This document shows, piece after piece, positions 1 to 7,616 of a stretch of DNA of 35,298 bases. The stretch covers positions 1 to 35,298 of the forward strand of contig JBGSOV010000016.1 of the NCBI GenBank assembly GCA_041738935.1. Direction: 5' to 3'. Under the pieces are notes generated by a model that saw nothing but the letters and a program-made list of their open reading frames with translations, searched no databases and had not been told where the DNA came from. The position numbers and the translations under genes were made by a program. Source of the DNA: JBGSOV01 sp041738935 (GTDB lineage Bacteria; Patescibacteriota; Gracilibacteria; CAIRYL01; GCA-016699755). Each line of letters opens with the position of its first letter. The first letter of the stretch is position 1.

Positions 1-24
1 GAAAAGCTCATCGACCCTCCTCAG

Positions 25-45
25 TCCTCCCTGACTCAGGGAGGA
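25..45. repeat. Perfect 10-bp palindrome, intergenic
   Basis: Two 10-bp arms (25-34 and 36-45) are exact reverse complements around one base. It can fold as a hairpin rich in CCTCCC/GGGAGG. It is the first of three G/C-rich palindromes in the noncoding stretch 1-230, which lies past the 3' end of the leftward PEGA gene. I infer a dispersed intergenic palindrome or a terminator-like structure. No gene was recognised in 1-230. Confidence 0.6.
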
Positions 46-80
46 AGTCCAACCCGAAATCACACCACAACCTCACCCAA

Positions 81-101
81 CCTCTCCTATCTCAGGAGAG
101 G
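81..101. repeat. Perfect 8-bp inverted repeat, intergenic
   Basis: CCTCTCCT (81-88) and AGGAGAGG (94-101) are exact reverse complements around a 5-base loop. Its composition matches the neighbouring palindromes at 25-45 and 115-160. It may belong to one intergenic repeat family or act as a transcript 3' end structure. No T-run follows, so a classical intrinsic terminator is not supported. Confidence 0.6.
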
Positions 102-114
102 AGCAGCACAATAG

Positions 115-160
115 CTCTCCCCCTAGGTTAGGAGCCTGTCCCGAGAAGTCGGGAGAGGAG
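115..160. repeat. Composite hairpin repeat, copy 1
   Basis: The outer arms CTCTCCC (115-121) and GGGAGAG (151-157) pair. Inside them TCCCGA (139-144) pairs with TCGGGA (149-154) around GAAG. The stretch 130-160 is nearly the same as 19388-19415, where another copy sits between convergent genes. Two copies in 35 kb, both past gene 3' ends, suggest a dispersed palindromic element of this genome. Its function (terminator, mRNA stabiliser or mobile REP-like unit) cannot be read from the sequence. Confidence 0.65.
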
Positions 161-230
161 CAATCGCAAAGACAGCGCATCTTGTTTGGATTGTCGCAAT
201 CACTATATTTCCCTCACAAAGCCCTCTCTC

Positions 231-1148
231 TCAAAACAACTTCTTTTGTCCGAAGGAAAAACTAAAATATTCGTCGTCATTTTGCCAGACAATCATTTCC
301 GCCGCAGGATAAAAATGCACTGTGCTTTCGGCGGTTTTTTCAAACAAAAATTCGGCTCCGCTGCCAATGCGATGCGCATAATAAATTCCTGTGGTCGTCA
401 CGGTAATGAGCGAATCGGATTCGGGCAAAAAATAGGCATCTTCAACAAGTTCGTCAAAACGCTGCAAAATCGTACTTTTGAGCGTCGTTGTGTCTTTGTA
501 AAAAAGCCCATTCCCTGAAAAATACAAATACCCGCGGTTGTCATACGAAAACCGCCGGGCAACTTTATTGGGTATTTGGGACACAAACGCGGAAAAAGGC
601 GGCTGCGTCAGCGAAAGCAAATTGCCATTCGCCGCAATCGCATAGACAGCATCAGCATCGATAGTATTTAAAAAATGGACACGGTCACCGTCAAAAACAA
701 GAGCATCGCGCATTTGCGGATAAAAACGCACATACCCACGTCCCCACGGATCAAAAAGAATTTGTTGTTCCTTTGCTAATGCATGACGCGCGGGTGACTG
801 CGGAATCAGGTGAACATTGTGATAGCGGTACGACAAAATCGGATCAATGAGCGCTTGTTCACAAAAAGATTGATATCCGACGCGCTTGAGACAGACATCG
901 ACTGCGCCAATTGGAATCCCCAGCAAAACTTCGGGCGAAGGCGCACGCGCAACGCCATTGATAATGATTGTGGCACCCGGTGGCGAAGTCGTGACCGAAA
1001 TCACGCCCGTAGCAACCAGTTCGCGCTCGCTAAAATCAAAGCGCCAGCCTTGCGCCCAAAATACCAAAATAGCACCTCCAACAAAAAAAAGTGGAAGCAT
1101 CAGAGCACGGAGCCACCATTGTGGTGGAAGGTGGTTACTGTCGGGCAT
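231..1148 (-). CDS. Membrane-anchored PEGA-domain protein
   Basis: 305 residues, ATG start. The N-terminus (about residues 13-32) is a single hydrophobic segment after a short basic stretch, so the protein is probably anchored with its bulk outside. Residues about 47-98 match the PEGA pattern: a V-x-T-x-P-x-G-A-x-I-x-I-N-G strand, then G.P.GA, then L.+.GY. PEGA domains are small beta-rich extracellular modules common in surface proteins. The remaining 200 residues look like beta-rich repeats (several segments alternate Y/F/V with turns) and may form a propeller-like sensor, but I recognise no named domain there. The start lies 2 bases after the cysS stop on the same strand, so the two are almost certainly cotranscribed. 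Function unknown; PEGA assignment fairly sure. Confidence 0.75.
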   Translation of the reverse strand: MPDSNHLPPQWWLRALMLPLFFVGGAILVFWAQGWRFDFSERELVATGVISVTTSPPGATIIINGVARAPSPEVLLGIPIGAVDVCLKRVGYQSFCEQALIDPILSYRYHNVHLIPQSPARHALAKEQQILFDPWGRGYVRFYPQMRDALVFDGDRVHFLNTIDADAVYAIAANGNLLSLTQPPFSAFVSQIPNKVARRFSYDNRGYLYFSGNGLFYKDTTTLKSTILQRFDELVEDAYFLPESDSLITVTTTGIYYAHRIGSGAEFLFEKTAESTVHFYPAAEMIVWQNDDEYFSFSFGQKKLF

Positions 1149-1150
1149 TG

Positions 1151-2587
1151 CTACTGAGGCAAAAGTTGGTATCCATCGGCTAAGTCGCGCACATCATACC
1201 CGCACTTGATAATTTCGTCACGCAAGCGATCAGATTCTGCCCAATCTTTGGCGGCACGCGCAGCTTGACGAGCGTCGGCGAGTTGGATTAGTGCTGGTGA
1301 AAGAGCGAAATCTTCTGGAAAGAGTCGAACTCCAAAGGTATTTTCTGCAGTATTGAAAAAATCCATCAACGATTCGCTCTCTTCACTGCTGAGTGGTAAA
1401 AGTGGCATGACATCAGAAACCAGACCGTAAACAGCGGCAATCGCCACCGGCGTATTGAGGTCGTCATCCATCGCGGCGGCAAACTCTGCTTGCGACTTGG
1501 CGACAAGAGGCGCAACTCGGTTTGACGGACGTACTTCGCCAACGTCGCCAGCGGCGGCGAGACGAAGAAAATTTGTAATCTTTTCGAGTCCAGTAGCGGC
1601 GGCGGCAATCGCTTCGTCCGTGAGATTAATTTTGCTCCGATAATGATTGGTGACGAGAAAAAAGCGAACGGCTTCGGCGCTGTGTCCTTTGGCGAGCAAG
1701 TCGGCGAGGGTGTAAAAATTACCGAGTGATTTGCTCATTTTTTTGCCGTCGACCATCAAATGTTCGTTGTGAATAAAATAGCGTGTCGGTTCGCAGCCAT
1801 AGCCACATGCCGATTGTGCAACTTCGTCTTCGTGATGTGGAAAAATCAGGTCGACGCCGCCAGAATGAATGTCAAACGGCAACTCGAAATACTCGTTTTC
1901 CATTACCGAGCACTCGATATGCCAGCCCGGACGCCCAGGCAGGTTGTGTCCATTAAACTCAAAATCCCAACGTGGTTCACCAGCTTTGTATGCCTTCCAC
2001 AGGGCAAAATCCGAGAGATCATTTTTTTCAACTTCGTCCGCGAGCGAACGCGTGCCAGATTGAAGATGTGCCAAATCGAGATGGAGAAGCTTGCCATATT
2101 GTGCCTCTGCCGACCACTTGCGCACGTCAAAATAGATCGAACCATCGAGCTCGTACGCATAACCCTTTTGAGCGATAGCGCGAATCAAATCTTGCATGCC
2201 GGGGATAAAATCAGTCGCACGCGGATTGGCAGCAAAGGCTTCGCGCGGAATACCAAGGGTGGCAAGATCGGCGAAAAACAAATTTTCATAATGTTCGGTC
2301 AGCTTTTTGAGCGCTGCCATTGGTTCGAGCTCGGGGTAGTTTTGTTTGGAATCACGGATAATTTTGTCTTCGATATCGGTAATATTCATCACCCATTGCA
2401 CCTGATATTTGTGACCACACTCGAGCCAGCGGCGCAAAGTATCAGCCGAAAGATACGCCCGCATGTTGCCGATATGCGCGTGATTGTACACCGTAGGTCC
2501 ACAAGTATAAAACGACACCGTATTGCCGCGCAGCGGCGCAAACTCTTGATAGGTTCTGCCGAGCGTGTTGTACAAGACCAGTGGCAT
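1151..2587 (-). CDS. cysS: Cysteinyl-tRNA synthetase
   Basis: Charges tRNA-Cys with cysteine in the cytoplasm. 478 residues from the ATG at 2587, a normal length. Class I signatures are present: CGPTVYNHAHIGN (Cys29 is the expected first zinc ligand, HIGN the HIGH-box form usual for this enzyme) and KKMSKSLGN near residue 282. GWHIECS and the HSGGVDLIFPHHEDE segment supply the other zinc and active-site residues. The frame is open to a TTG at 2614, but the ATG at 2587 gives the family-typical MPLVLYNTLGR beginning. No Shine-Dalgarno is visible. The PEGA gene follows 2 bases downstream. Transcription starts in the short region shared with the divergent glycosyltransferase gene. Confidence 0.95.
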   Translation of the reverse strand: MPLVLYNTLGRTYQEFAPLRGNTVSFYTCGPTVYNHAHIGNMRAYLSADTLRRWLECGHKYQVQWVMNITDIEDKIIRDSKQNYPELEPMAALKKLTEHYENLFFADLATLGIPREAFAANPRATDFIPGMQDLIRAIAQKGYAYELDGSIYFDVRKWSAEAQYGKLLHLDLAHLQSGTRSLADEVEKNDLSDFALWKAYKAGEPRWDFEFNGHNLPGRPGWHIECSVMENEYFELPFDIHSGGVDLIFPHHEDEVAQSACGYGCEPTRYFIHNEHLMVDGKKMSKSLGNFYTLADLLAKGHSAEAVRFFLVTNHYRSKINLTDEAIAAAATGLEKITNFLRLAAAGDVGEVRPSNRVAPLVAKSQAEFAAAMDDDLNTPVAIAAVYGLVSDVMPLLPLSSEESESLMDFFNTAENTFGVRLFPEDFALSPALIQLADARQAARAAKDWAESDRLRDEIIKCGYDVRDLADGYQLLPQ

Positions 2588-2600
2588 ATATGAAGAGCGC

Positions 2601-2629
2601 TTGGAAATTCGCAAAAACTCTACTAAAAT
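2601..2629 (+). promoter_or_regulatory. Putative sigma70-type promoter for the glycosyltransferase gene
   Basis: TTGGAA (2601-2606) and TAAAAT (2624-2629) are separated by 17 bases, matching the -35 and -10 consensus at 4 of 6 and 5 of 6 positions. The predicted transcript would start near 2636, giving a leader of about 12 bases without a Shine-Dalgarno before the ATG at 2648. It would drive the glycosyltransferase and the two lipoprotein genes. Partly overlaps the alternative TTG start of cysS. Predicted from consensus only. Confidence 0.5.
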
Positions 2630-2647
2630 TACCTTACTTTTACTGTT

Positions 2648-4003
2648 ATGCGCAAGAAAAAACTGCTGCTGGTCGGTGCTGGACCGCTTCCAGATGATGA
2701 TGACAACATTGCTTCGGCGGCGGGACTGCGTACCTTGCAGTTTTTGAATGGCTTAGAGGGTGTCGAAGATGTGACGCTTGTTGTCGTAGAAAATAGTGAA
2801 TCGAATGATATCAAGCGCTTTCAGAGAGCAATAAATATTCGCCAAATTGTCGTAGGGAAAAATAATCCGCGCTTGTTTCGCATCGTTAAAGAAGAGATAA
2901 AACAGAGAAAACCAGATGTCGTGATTGGCATTAATACTTTTCCGGCTTATGTGGCGGCAAGCGCTATTGACAAATCGACGCCTTTTTGGGCAGATCTCAA
3001 CGGCTGGGCACTGGCAGAAGTGCAGGCACAAGCCTTTGCGCGTGATACTGATATACCACTTTGGCAAGCGCGTCAGATGGAAAGCGTGATTGTAAAACGC
3101 GCCGACAAAATTTCGGCTGTTTCGACAGCACAAAAACATGCCATTTATGGGGAGATGGCTCTGCTTGGTCGCCTCACGAAAGACACGTTTTGTTATCCTT
3201 TTGTCGAAGTTGTCGAAAATAGCTGTCGTCCGCTTTCCGCTGTAGAATCTCAGTCACCAGAACGTGTCTTTCGTGGCAAGTCTGTTCCGCACGATGCCAT
3301 TTTGCTTCTTTGGCTTGGCGGCTTTAATGCATGGGCAGATGAAGCGACGCTTTTTGCAGGGATGGAAAAAACGATTACGGCGGATCCGAACATTCATTTG
3401 ATGATTACTGGCGGTGCGCTGATTGGCATTGATGAGAAAACTTTTTATGCCTTTCAGCAGCGTGTCGAAAAATCGAAGATTAAGGGCCACATTCATTTTT
3501 GCGGATGGCTGCCTGTTGCTTCGCTGCGCGCGCTGTTGCACGAAGTCGACGCGGGGCTTAATGTCGACTTGCCGTGCGCAGAAACCATGATGGGCGCACG
3601 CAATCGCTTGAACGAAATGTTGCGCTTTGGGATTCCAATACTTACCACCGAAGGGAGCGAAATCGCTGCTATTTTGGACGAAGCGGGAGCAGCACTGACG
3701 TGCCCAAGTCAAGATGCCGATATTCTCGCAGAAAAAATCTTGCATTTGGCGCAAAATATTGACGTGCGCAAAAGACTGGTAGACTGCCAACAAACCTTGA
3801 TTAAAAAGCGATTTTATGCGACAATTGTTCAGAAGCCTGTCATCCAATGGCTGTCAAATACACAATGCGCACCAAACCGGCACCAGCACAAGCAATTCGG
3901 CATAATGGGGCTGCCTCTCAGCGGGATTGTATATCTCCGCAATCACGGTGTGCGCGCATTTTTGCGCAAAGCAAAACAGTATGTCATCCGAAAAATTGGC
4001 TAA
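2648..4003 (+). CDS. Glycosyltransferase, GT-B fold, family 4-like
   Basis: 451 residues, no membrane segment seen, probably cytoplasmic or peripheral. The N-terminal half starts with a Rossmann-like strand (KKLLLVGAGPLP). The C-terminal half has the GT4-like pattern: LLLWLGGFNAWADEATLFAG near the domain start, then I-x-x-x-G, HIHFCGWLP, a GLNVDLPC segment, RNRLNEMLRFGIPILTT (nucleotide-sugar binding region) and a final run of helices. The usual E-x7-E is not well preserved, so donor and acceptor cannot be predicted. The basic C-terminus (FLRKAKQYVIRKIG) could bind membrane. It is first in a probable operon with two substrate-binding lipoproteins, and its last part overlaps the open frame of the first one. 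Family call good, substrate unknown. Confidence 0.8.
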   Translation: MRKKKLLLVGAGPLPDDDDNIASAAGLRTLQFLNGLEGVEDVTLVVVENSESNDIKRFQRAINIRQIVVGKNNPRLFRIVKEEIKQRKPDVVIGINTFPAYVAASAIDKSTPFWADLNGWALAEVQAQAFARDTDIPLWQARQMESVIVKRADKISAVSTAQKHAIYGEMALLGRLTKDTFCYPFVEVVENSCRPLSAVESQSPERVFRGKSVPHDAILLLWLGGFNAWADEATLFAGMEKTITADPNIHLMITGGALIGIDEKTFYAFQQRVEKSKIKGHIHFCGWLPVASLRALLHEVDAGLNVDLPCAETMMGARNRLNEMLRFGIPILTTEGSEIAAILDEAGAALTCPSQDADILAEKILHLAQNIDVRKRLVDCQQTLIKKRFYATIVQKPVIQWLSNTQCAPNRHQHKQFGIMGLPLSGIVYLRNHGVRAFLRKAKQYVIRKIG

Positions 4004-5457
4004 AGAAAGCGGTTTTTGTGCTTCTGTGCGTCACTTTTGCCGTTTCGTTTGGCGGGTGTCGCACAAAGTGCGAAGAAGGTTCGAAGACCTATCCCGATTG
4101 TCTCAACATCGAGGCGACACCAACACCAGAATACCGCGAACTTGTAGTATGGAATCTGAGTGACCCGAGTGCAGTATTTGTAGGACCGATGCAACAGTTT
4201 GAGAGTACACAAAATGCGATTAATCCCGGACTCAAAGTCACCTACAAGCAGTTTAGCAATCCGGCGGAATACGAGGCGCTGGTGATAGGCGAAATCGCCC
4301 AAGGCAAAGGACCCGATGTCTTTGCTGTCGATCCCACCTGGCTTACTAAATATCCAGGGATTTTTGTGCCGATGCCGGCAGACTTGATGGTGCCTGGACA
4401 AGTCGATGAATTGTTTTTCCCGGTTGTTGCCAAAACACTGGTACGCAGTGATTATATCTTGGCGCTGCCAATGTATATCGACACATTAGCGCTCTATTAC
4501 AATGCCAAAATCTTTCGCAATCAACTCTACAAGTCAAATAAACCGAATGAAACCTGGGAAGCTGTCAAAGAACAAGCTTTTGACATGAGTGAACAAGACA
4601 AGTCGATTGAGCGCTTTCGGCTTTCGACGATTGCAATGGGTCGCGCGGATAATATCCGTTTGGCAGCGGATATCGTGAGCATGCTCTTTTTGCAATATGG
4701 GGCAGAGCTCTTTGATGCAGAGGGCGCAAAAGCCATTGTCGCCCAAGCGCAAGGCACAACAGGTGGCACTGGTAAGCCAAATTTTCCGGGTATCGAAGCG
4801 ATGAAAATGTATACTGGTTTTGCTGACTCACGCTATAAAAACTTTTCGTGGAATCGATTGATTACCGGCTTGTATCCGCAGTTAGACGAAATCGGCGCTT
4901 TTGCGCGCGGCAAAGTCGCAATGATTTTTGGCTATTCGAGTACCTACAGCGATGTTTTGGCAACGATTGAGGGACTCAACAAAAATAACGCCGGAGCGAT
5001 TATTCCGACCGATATCGATACCGCACCAGCACCGCAGCTGAATGGCTTTAGCAGCGACAATCGTGTCGCCCTTGCGCATTTTTATCCACTTGCAGTAGCT
5101 GCCGGATCCAAGCACGCCTATGAGGCGTGGCAATTTGTCAGATATGTCACGACCGATGAAGAAATCGCTCGCAGCTATCACAAAGAAACCAAAAAGCCAT
5201 CTGCCCTCAAAAGCCTCAATCCCGAGCAATCATCAGAAGCACTCTTTGGCGTGTTTGCGCGCCAAGTGCCGTACGCACAACTTTTGGATGTCATCAGCAC
5301 GCGCGACTTTGAAAGTTTTTTAAAGCAAGCCACGAGTGAGCTCGAAATCAAAGATCTCGAAACCCAAGTGATGCCGACTCTAGAGCTTCGTCTGCAATGT
5401 TTACTGGATAAAACCAAAGGCGAAAAGCTCGACACTGATTGCAGCAAAATACAATAA
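3847..5457 (+). CDS. Extracellular substrate-binding lipoprotein (family 1-like), copy 1; start uncertain
   Basis: Predicted lipoprotein that binds a solute, probably a sugar or oligosaccharide, outside the membrane. A hydrophobic segment (NWLKKAVFVLLCVTFAV) ends in the lipobox SFGGC; the lipidated Cys is residue 71 counted from the ATG at 3847. Family marks: GPDVFAVDPTWL, LPMYIDTLALYYN, NETWEAV, GKVAMIFGYSS. It is a paralogue of the next gene, sharing a Cys pattern after the lipobox (C-x2-KC-x6-YPDC) and two Cys near the C-terminus. No permease or ATPase gene is adjacent. The start is a problem: the only in-frame ATGs (3847, 3865) give a 50-residue pre-extension inside the glycosyltransferase gene. 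An ATG at 3981 would give an ideal short signal peptide if one A of the A5 run at 3991-3995 were absent. Confidence 0.8.
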   Translation: MAVKYTMRTKPAPAQAIRHNGAASQRDCISPQSRCARIFAQSKTVCHPKNWLKKAVFVLLCVTFAVSFGGCRTKCEEGSKTYPDCLNIEATPTPEYRELVVWNLSDPSAVFVGPMQQFESTQNAINPGLKVTYKQFSNPAEYEALVIGEIAQGKGPDVFAVDPTWLTKYPGIFVPMPADLMVPGQVDELFFPVVAKTLVRSDYILALPMYIDTLALYYNAKIFRNQLYKSNKPNETWEAVKEQAFDMSEQDKSIERFRLSTIAMGRADNIRLAADIVSMLFLQYGAELFDAEGAKAIVAQAQGTTGGTGKPNFPGIEAMKMYTGFADSRYKNFSWNRLITGLYPQLDEIGAFARGKVAMIFGYSSTYSDVLATIEGLNKNNAGAIIPTDIDTAPAPQLNGFSSDNRVALAHFYPLAVAAGSKHAYEAWQFVRYVTTDEEIARSYHKETKKPSALKSLNPEQSSEALFGVFARQVPYAQLLDVISTRDFESFLKQATSELEIKDLETQVMPTLELRLQCLLDKTKGEKLDTDCSKIQ

Positions 5458-5481
5458 AACTTCTTTCCGTAATACGTTTGT

Positions 5482-6990
5482 ATGAAAAAACCCAATCTCA
5501 CAGCAATTACCATTACCGGTTCTCGTATGCTTTTTCAGCGGTTTGCTCTTTTGGTACTGCTCTTTGCGATGGTGTTCTTCTTGAGCGCCTGTCGGCAAAA
5601 ATGCGTGCCAGGCGCGGATATTTATCCTGATTGTCGTGGCGGTTTGCCGCCCGAAGAACACGAACTAGTGGTATGGAATATTGGCGAAGATGAAGATGTG
5701 TTTGCTGATCAGTTTGCTTCGTTTAGCAAGAAATACAAAACGGTTTCGATCAGTTACAAATCTTTTCCCGACGAAGCGGAATATAAAAAGGCGCTCCTCA
5801 AAGCAATTGCTGTCGGTAATGGTCCGGATATTTTTGCCATGCCCTATGAGTGGCTGGCAGAAAACAGGGCACTTGTGGCACCAGCTCCGGCAGCCAAAGT
5901 CGATCCGATTGTTTTTCGAGATTTGTTTCATCCGGCAATTGGCGAAATATTGATTGAAAAATCTGGCGAGACTGAAGAAGTATTTGGCGTTGCGCTGGCG
6001 CTCGAAACGCTTGGGCTGTATTACAATCTCGATGCTTTGCGCCAAGAAGTGAACAAGTTTAGTCCTGCAAAAACCTGGGATGAGCTCATACAAGATGCTG
6101 CGCTTCTCGCCAAACGTGATCCACAAACAGGCGAACTTATTCGGTCGGGCGTTGCCCTCGGACTAGGGAATAGTATTCGTTCGGCGCCAGATGTACTCTC
6201 ACTACTGCTCGTACAATACGGCGCCAAGGTATTTGATGCAGAAATGAAAAGTAGTATTCTCGCCGAAAAACAAACCGCGACGGCTTCGCAATCGACTTCG
6301 GCACCTGCTAGCAAAGCGCTCGAACTCTACAGCAGTTTTGGTGATAAGAATAATACGCATTTCAGTTGGTCAACAACTCTTGCCGAAGATCAAACAGCAG
6401 AACTGGGTGCCTTTTTGCGCGGCGACGTCGCCATGATTTTTGGCTATCCCGAACTAATGCAAAAGCTGATTGATCTTAAAAAAGAACTCAGTAAAGAAAA
6501 ATTGATTGATATCGACAAAACTGTCCGCATTGCGCCAGCACCACAGCTTGTCAGCGACAATAAATATCAATGGGATGACAGCGCCAATATCGCGCGATTT
6601 AATGCATTTTTTGTTTCCAAGCAGTCCACTCATGCCGAGAGCGCGTGGGAACTTTTGCTGCATCTCGCGGACGAAGAGTCTGCCGACTTGTATCAAAAGG
6701 CAACGGGCAAAGCTCCAGCTCGCAAAAGCCTCACCGAAAAAATCTTGAACGATGACAGTGCCAAACGCGAAATCAAAATATTCGCCGAACAAGCGAAACG
6801 TGCTCGTCCGCTTGTGGTGGGTGATTCCGCTGATTTTGCAGTGATTATGCGGAATGTCGCTGATGCGATTGCTCAAGATGGCGTGAGCACGGGGACAGCG
6901 CTTAATCGTGCGCAAAAACAACTGCAGTGTGTGCTCGAGCGCATCAAGGGCGACGCCACCAAAATCAAATGCACCGAGGTGCAAGACTAA
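5482..6990 (+). CDS. Extracellular substrate-binding lipoprotein (family 1-like), copy 2
   Basis: 502 residues, ATG start, 24 bases after the first copy, so probably the same operon. Signal peptide with hydrophobic core about residues 21-34 and lipobox FLSAC, lipidated Cys37. Solute-binding marks: GPDIFAMPYEWLAEN, LALETLGLYYNLDAL, KTWDELIQDA, GDVAMIFGYPEL. Conserved with its partner are ELVVWN near the mature N-terminus, the Cys pattern C-x2-KC-x6-YPDC, and a C-terminal QC-V-L-x3-KG plus a last Cys. The two copies arose by duplication and may bind different ligands. Without a neighbouring permease the partner transporter must be elsewhere, or the proteins act as surface receptors. Family call good, ligand unknown. 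Confidence 0.85.
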   Translation: MKKPNLTAITITGSRMLFQRFALLVLLFAMVFFLSACRQKCVPGADIYPDCRGGLPPEEHELVVWNIGEDEDVFADQFASFSKKYKTVSISYKSFPDEAEYKKALLKAIAVGNGPDIFAMPYEWLAENRALVAPAPAAKVDPIVFRDLFHPAIGEILIEKSGETEEVFGVALALETLGLYYNLDALRQEVNKFSPAKTWDELIQDAALLAKRDPQTGELIRSGVALGLGNSIRSAPDVLSLLLVQYGAKVFDAEMKSSILAEKQTATASQSTSAPASKALELYSSFGDKNNTHFSWSTTLAEDQTAELGAFLRGDVAMIFGYPELMQKLIDLKKELSKEKLIDIDKTVRIAPAPQLVSDNKYQWDDSANIARFNAFFVSKQSTHAESAWELLLHLADEESADLYQKATGKAPARKSLTEKILNDDSAKREIKIFAEQAKRARPLVVGDSADFAVIMRNVADAIAQDGVSTGTALNRAQKQLQCVLERIKGDATKIKCTEVQD

Positions 6991-7044
6991 ATTATTTTTA
7001 CAGCACATCACGCTTTTGTACTGTTGGTACGGCGGAATACGTGT

Positions 7045-7599
7045 TTACGAATTTTTGAGCTGCAAAAATTCTGCTCGGGTGCGGACGTCATTTTTGAAGC
7101 GCCCGCGCAGCGTCGAAGTTTCGACAGAAGCAGCTTGTTTTTCGACACCGCGTGCCATCATGCAAAAGTGTCGTGCCGAAATGATGACGCCGACTCCGCG
7201 GGCTCCCGTAACGTTTTCAATCGCGTCAGCAATCTGCATGGTAAGGCGCTCTTGGTTTTGGAGACGACGTGAGAAAATTTCGACAATGCGGGGTAATTTG
7301 GAAAGTCCGATAATTTTTTTCTCGGGAAGATAGCCGATAGTGACTGTCCCAAAAAAGGGCAACAGATGGTGCTCGCAGGTGGAATAAAATTCGATATTCC
7401 GAACAACAATCATCTCGTCAAAATTTTCGGCATCAAATGTCGTCACGACATCTTCGACATGTTGATTATAACCGCCACAAATTTTTTCCCACGCTTTGGC
7501 AGAGCGTTCTGGAGTTTTTAGTAAGCCTTCACGAGTCGAATCTTCGCCAATTTCGACAAGCAGTTGTTTCGTCAGGGAAGTGATCTTATCAGAATTCAT
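7045..7599 (-). CDS. folE: GTP cyclohydrolase I
   Basis: Converts GTP to 7,8-dihydroneopterin triphosphate, the first step of folate and of queuosine (preQ0) synthesis. 184 residues from the ATG at 7599. Zinc ligands are visible: Cys75 and His78 in STCEHHLLPFFG and Cys146 in ARHFCMMARG. The GLSKLPRIVEIFSRR and QERLT segments are typical, and EGLLKTPER near the N-terminus fits the family. The open frame runs further upstream into proA but ATG 7599 gives the family length. It lies 17 bases after the proA stop on the same strand, so they are likely cotranscribed. queD (24435-24794) and queA (18331-19365) in this window make queuosine a plausible destination. An AT-rich 9-bp palindrome (7049-7071) covers its last codons. 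Confidence 0.95.
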   Translation of the reverse strand: MNSDKITSLTKQLLVEIGEDSTREGLLKTPERSAKAWEKICGGYNQHVEDVVTTFDAENFDEMIVVRNIEFYSTCEHHLLPFFGTVTIGYLPEKKIIGLSKLPRIVEIFSRRLQNQERLTMQIADAIENVTGARGVGVIISARHFCMMARGVEKQAASVETSTLRGRFKNDVRTRAEFLQLKNS

Positions 7600-7616
7600 A
7601 AACAAAAAGAGAGAAA

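Noticed and set aside
1760..2593. 277-residue plus-strand open frame
   Set aside because: Antisense to cysS, with no domain features; a shadow of the real gene.
7049..7071. AT-rich 9-bp palindrome at the folE 3' end as a terminator
   Set aside because: GAATTTTTG/CAAAAATTC is a perfect inverted repeat but lies in the last codons, has a weak A/T stem and no T-run; kept only as a note.
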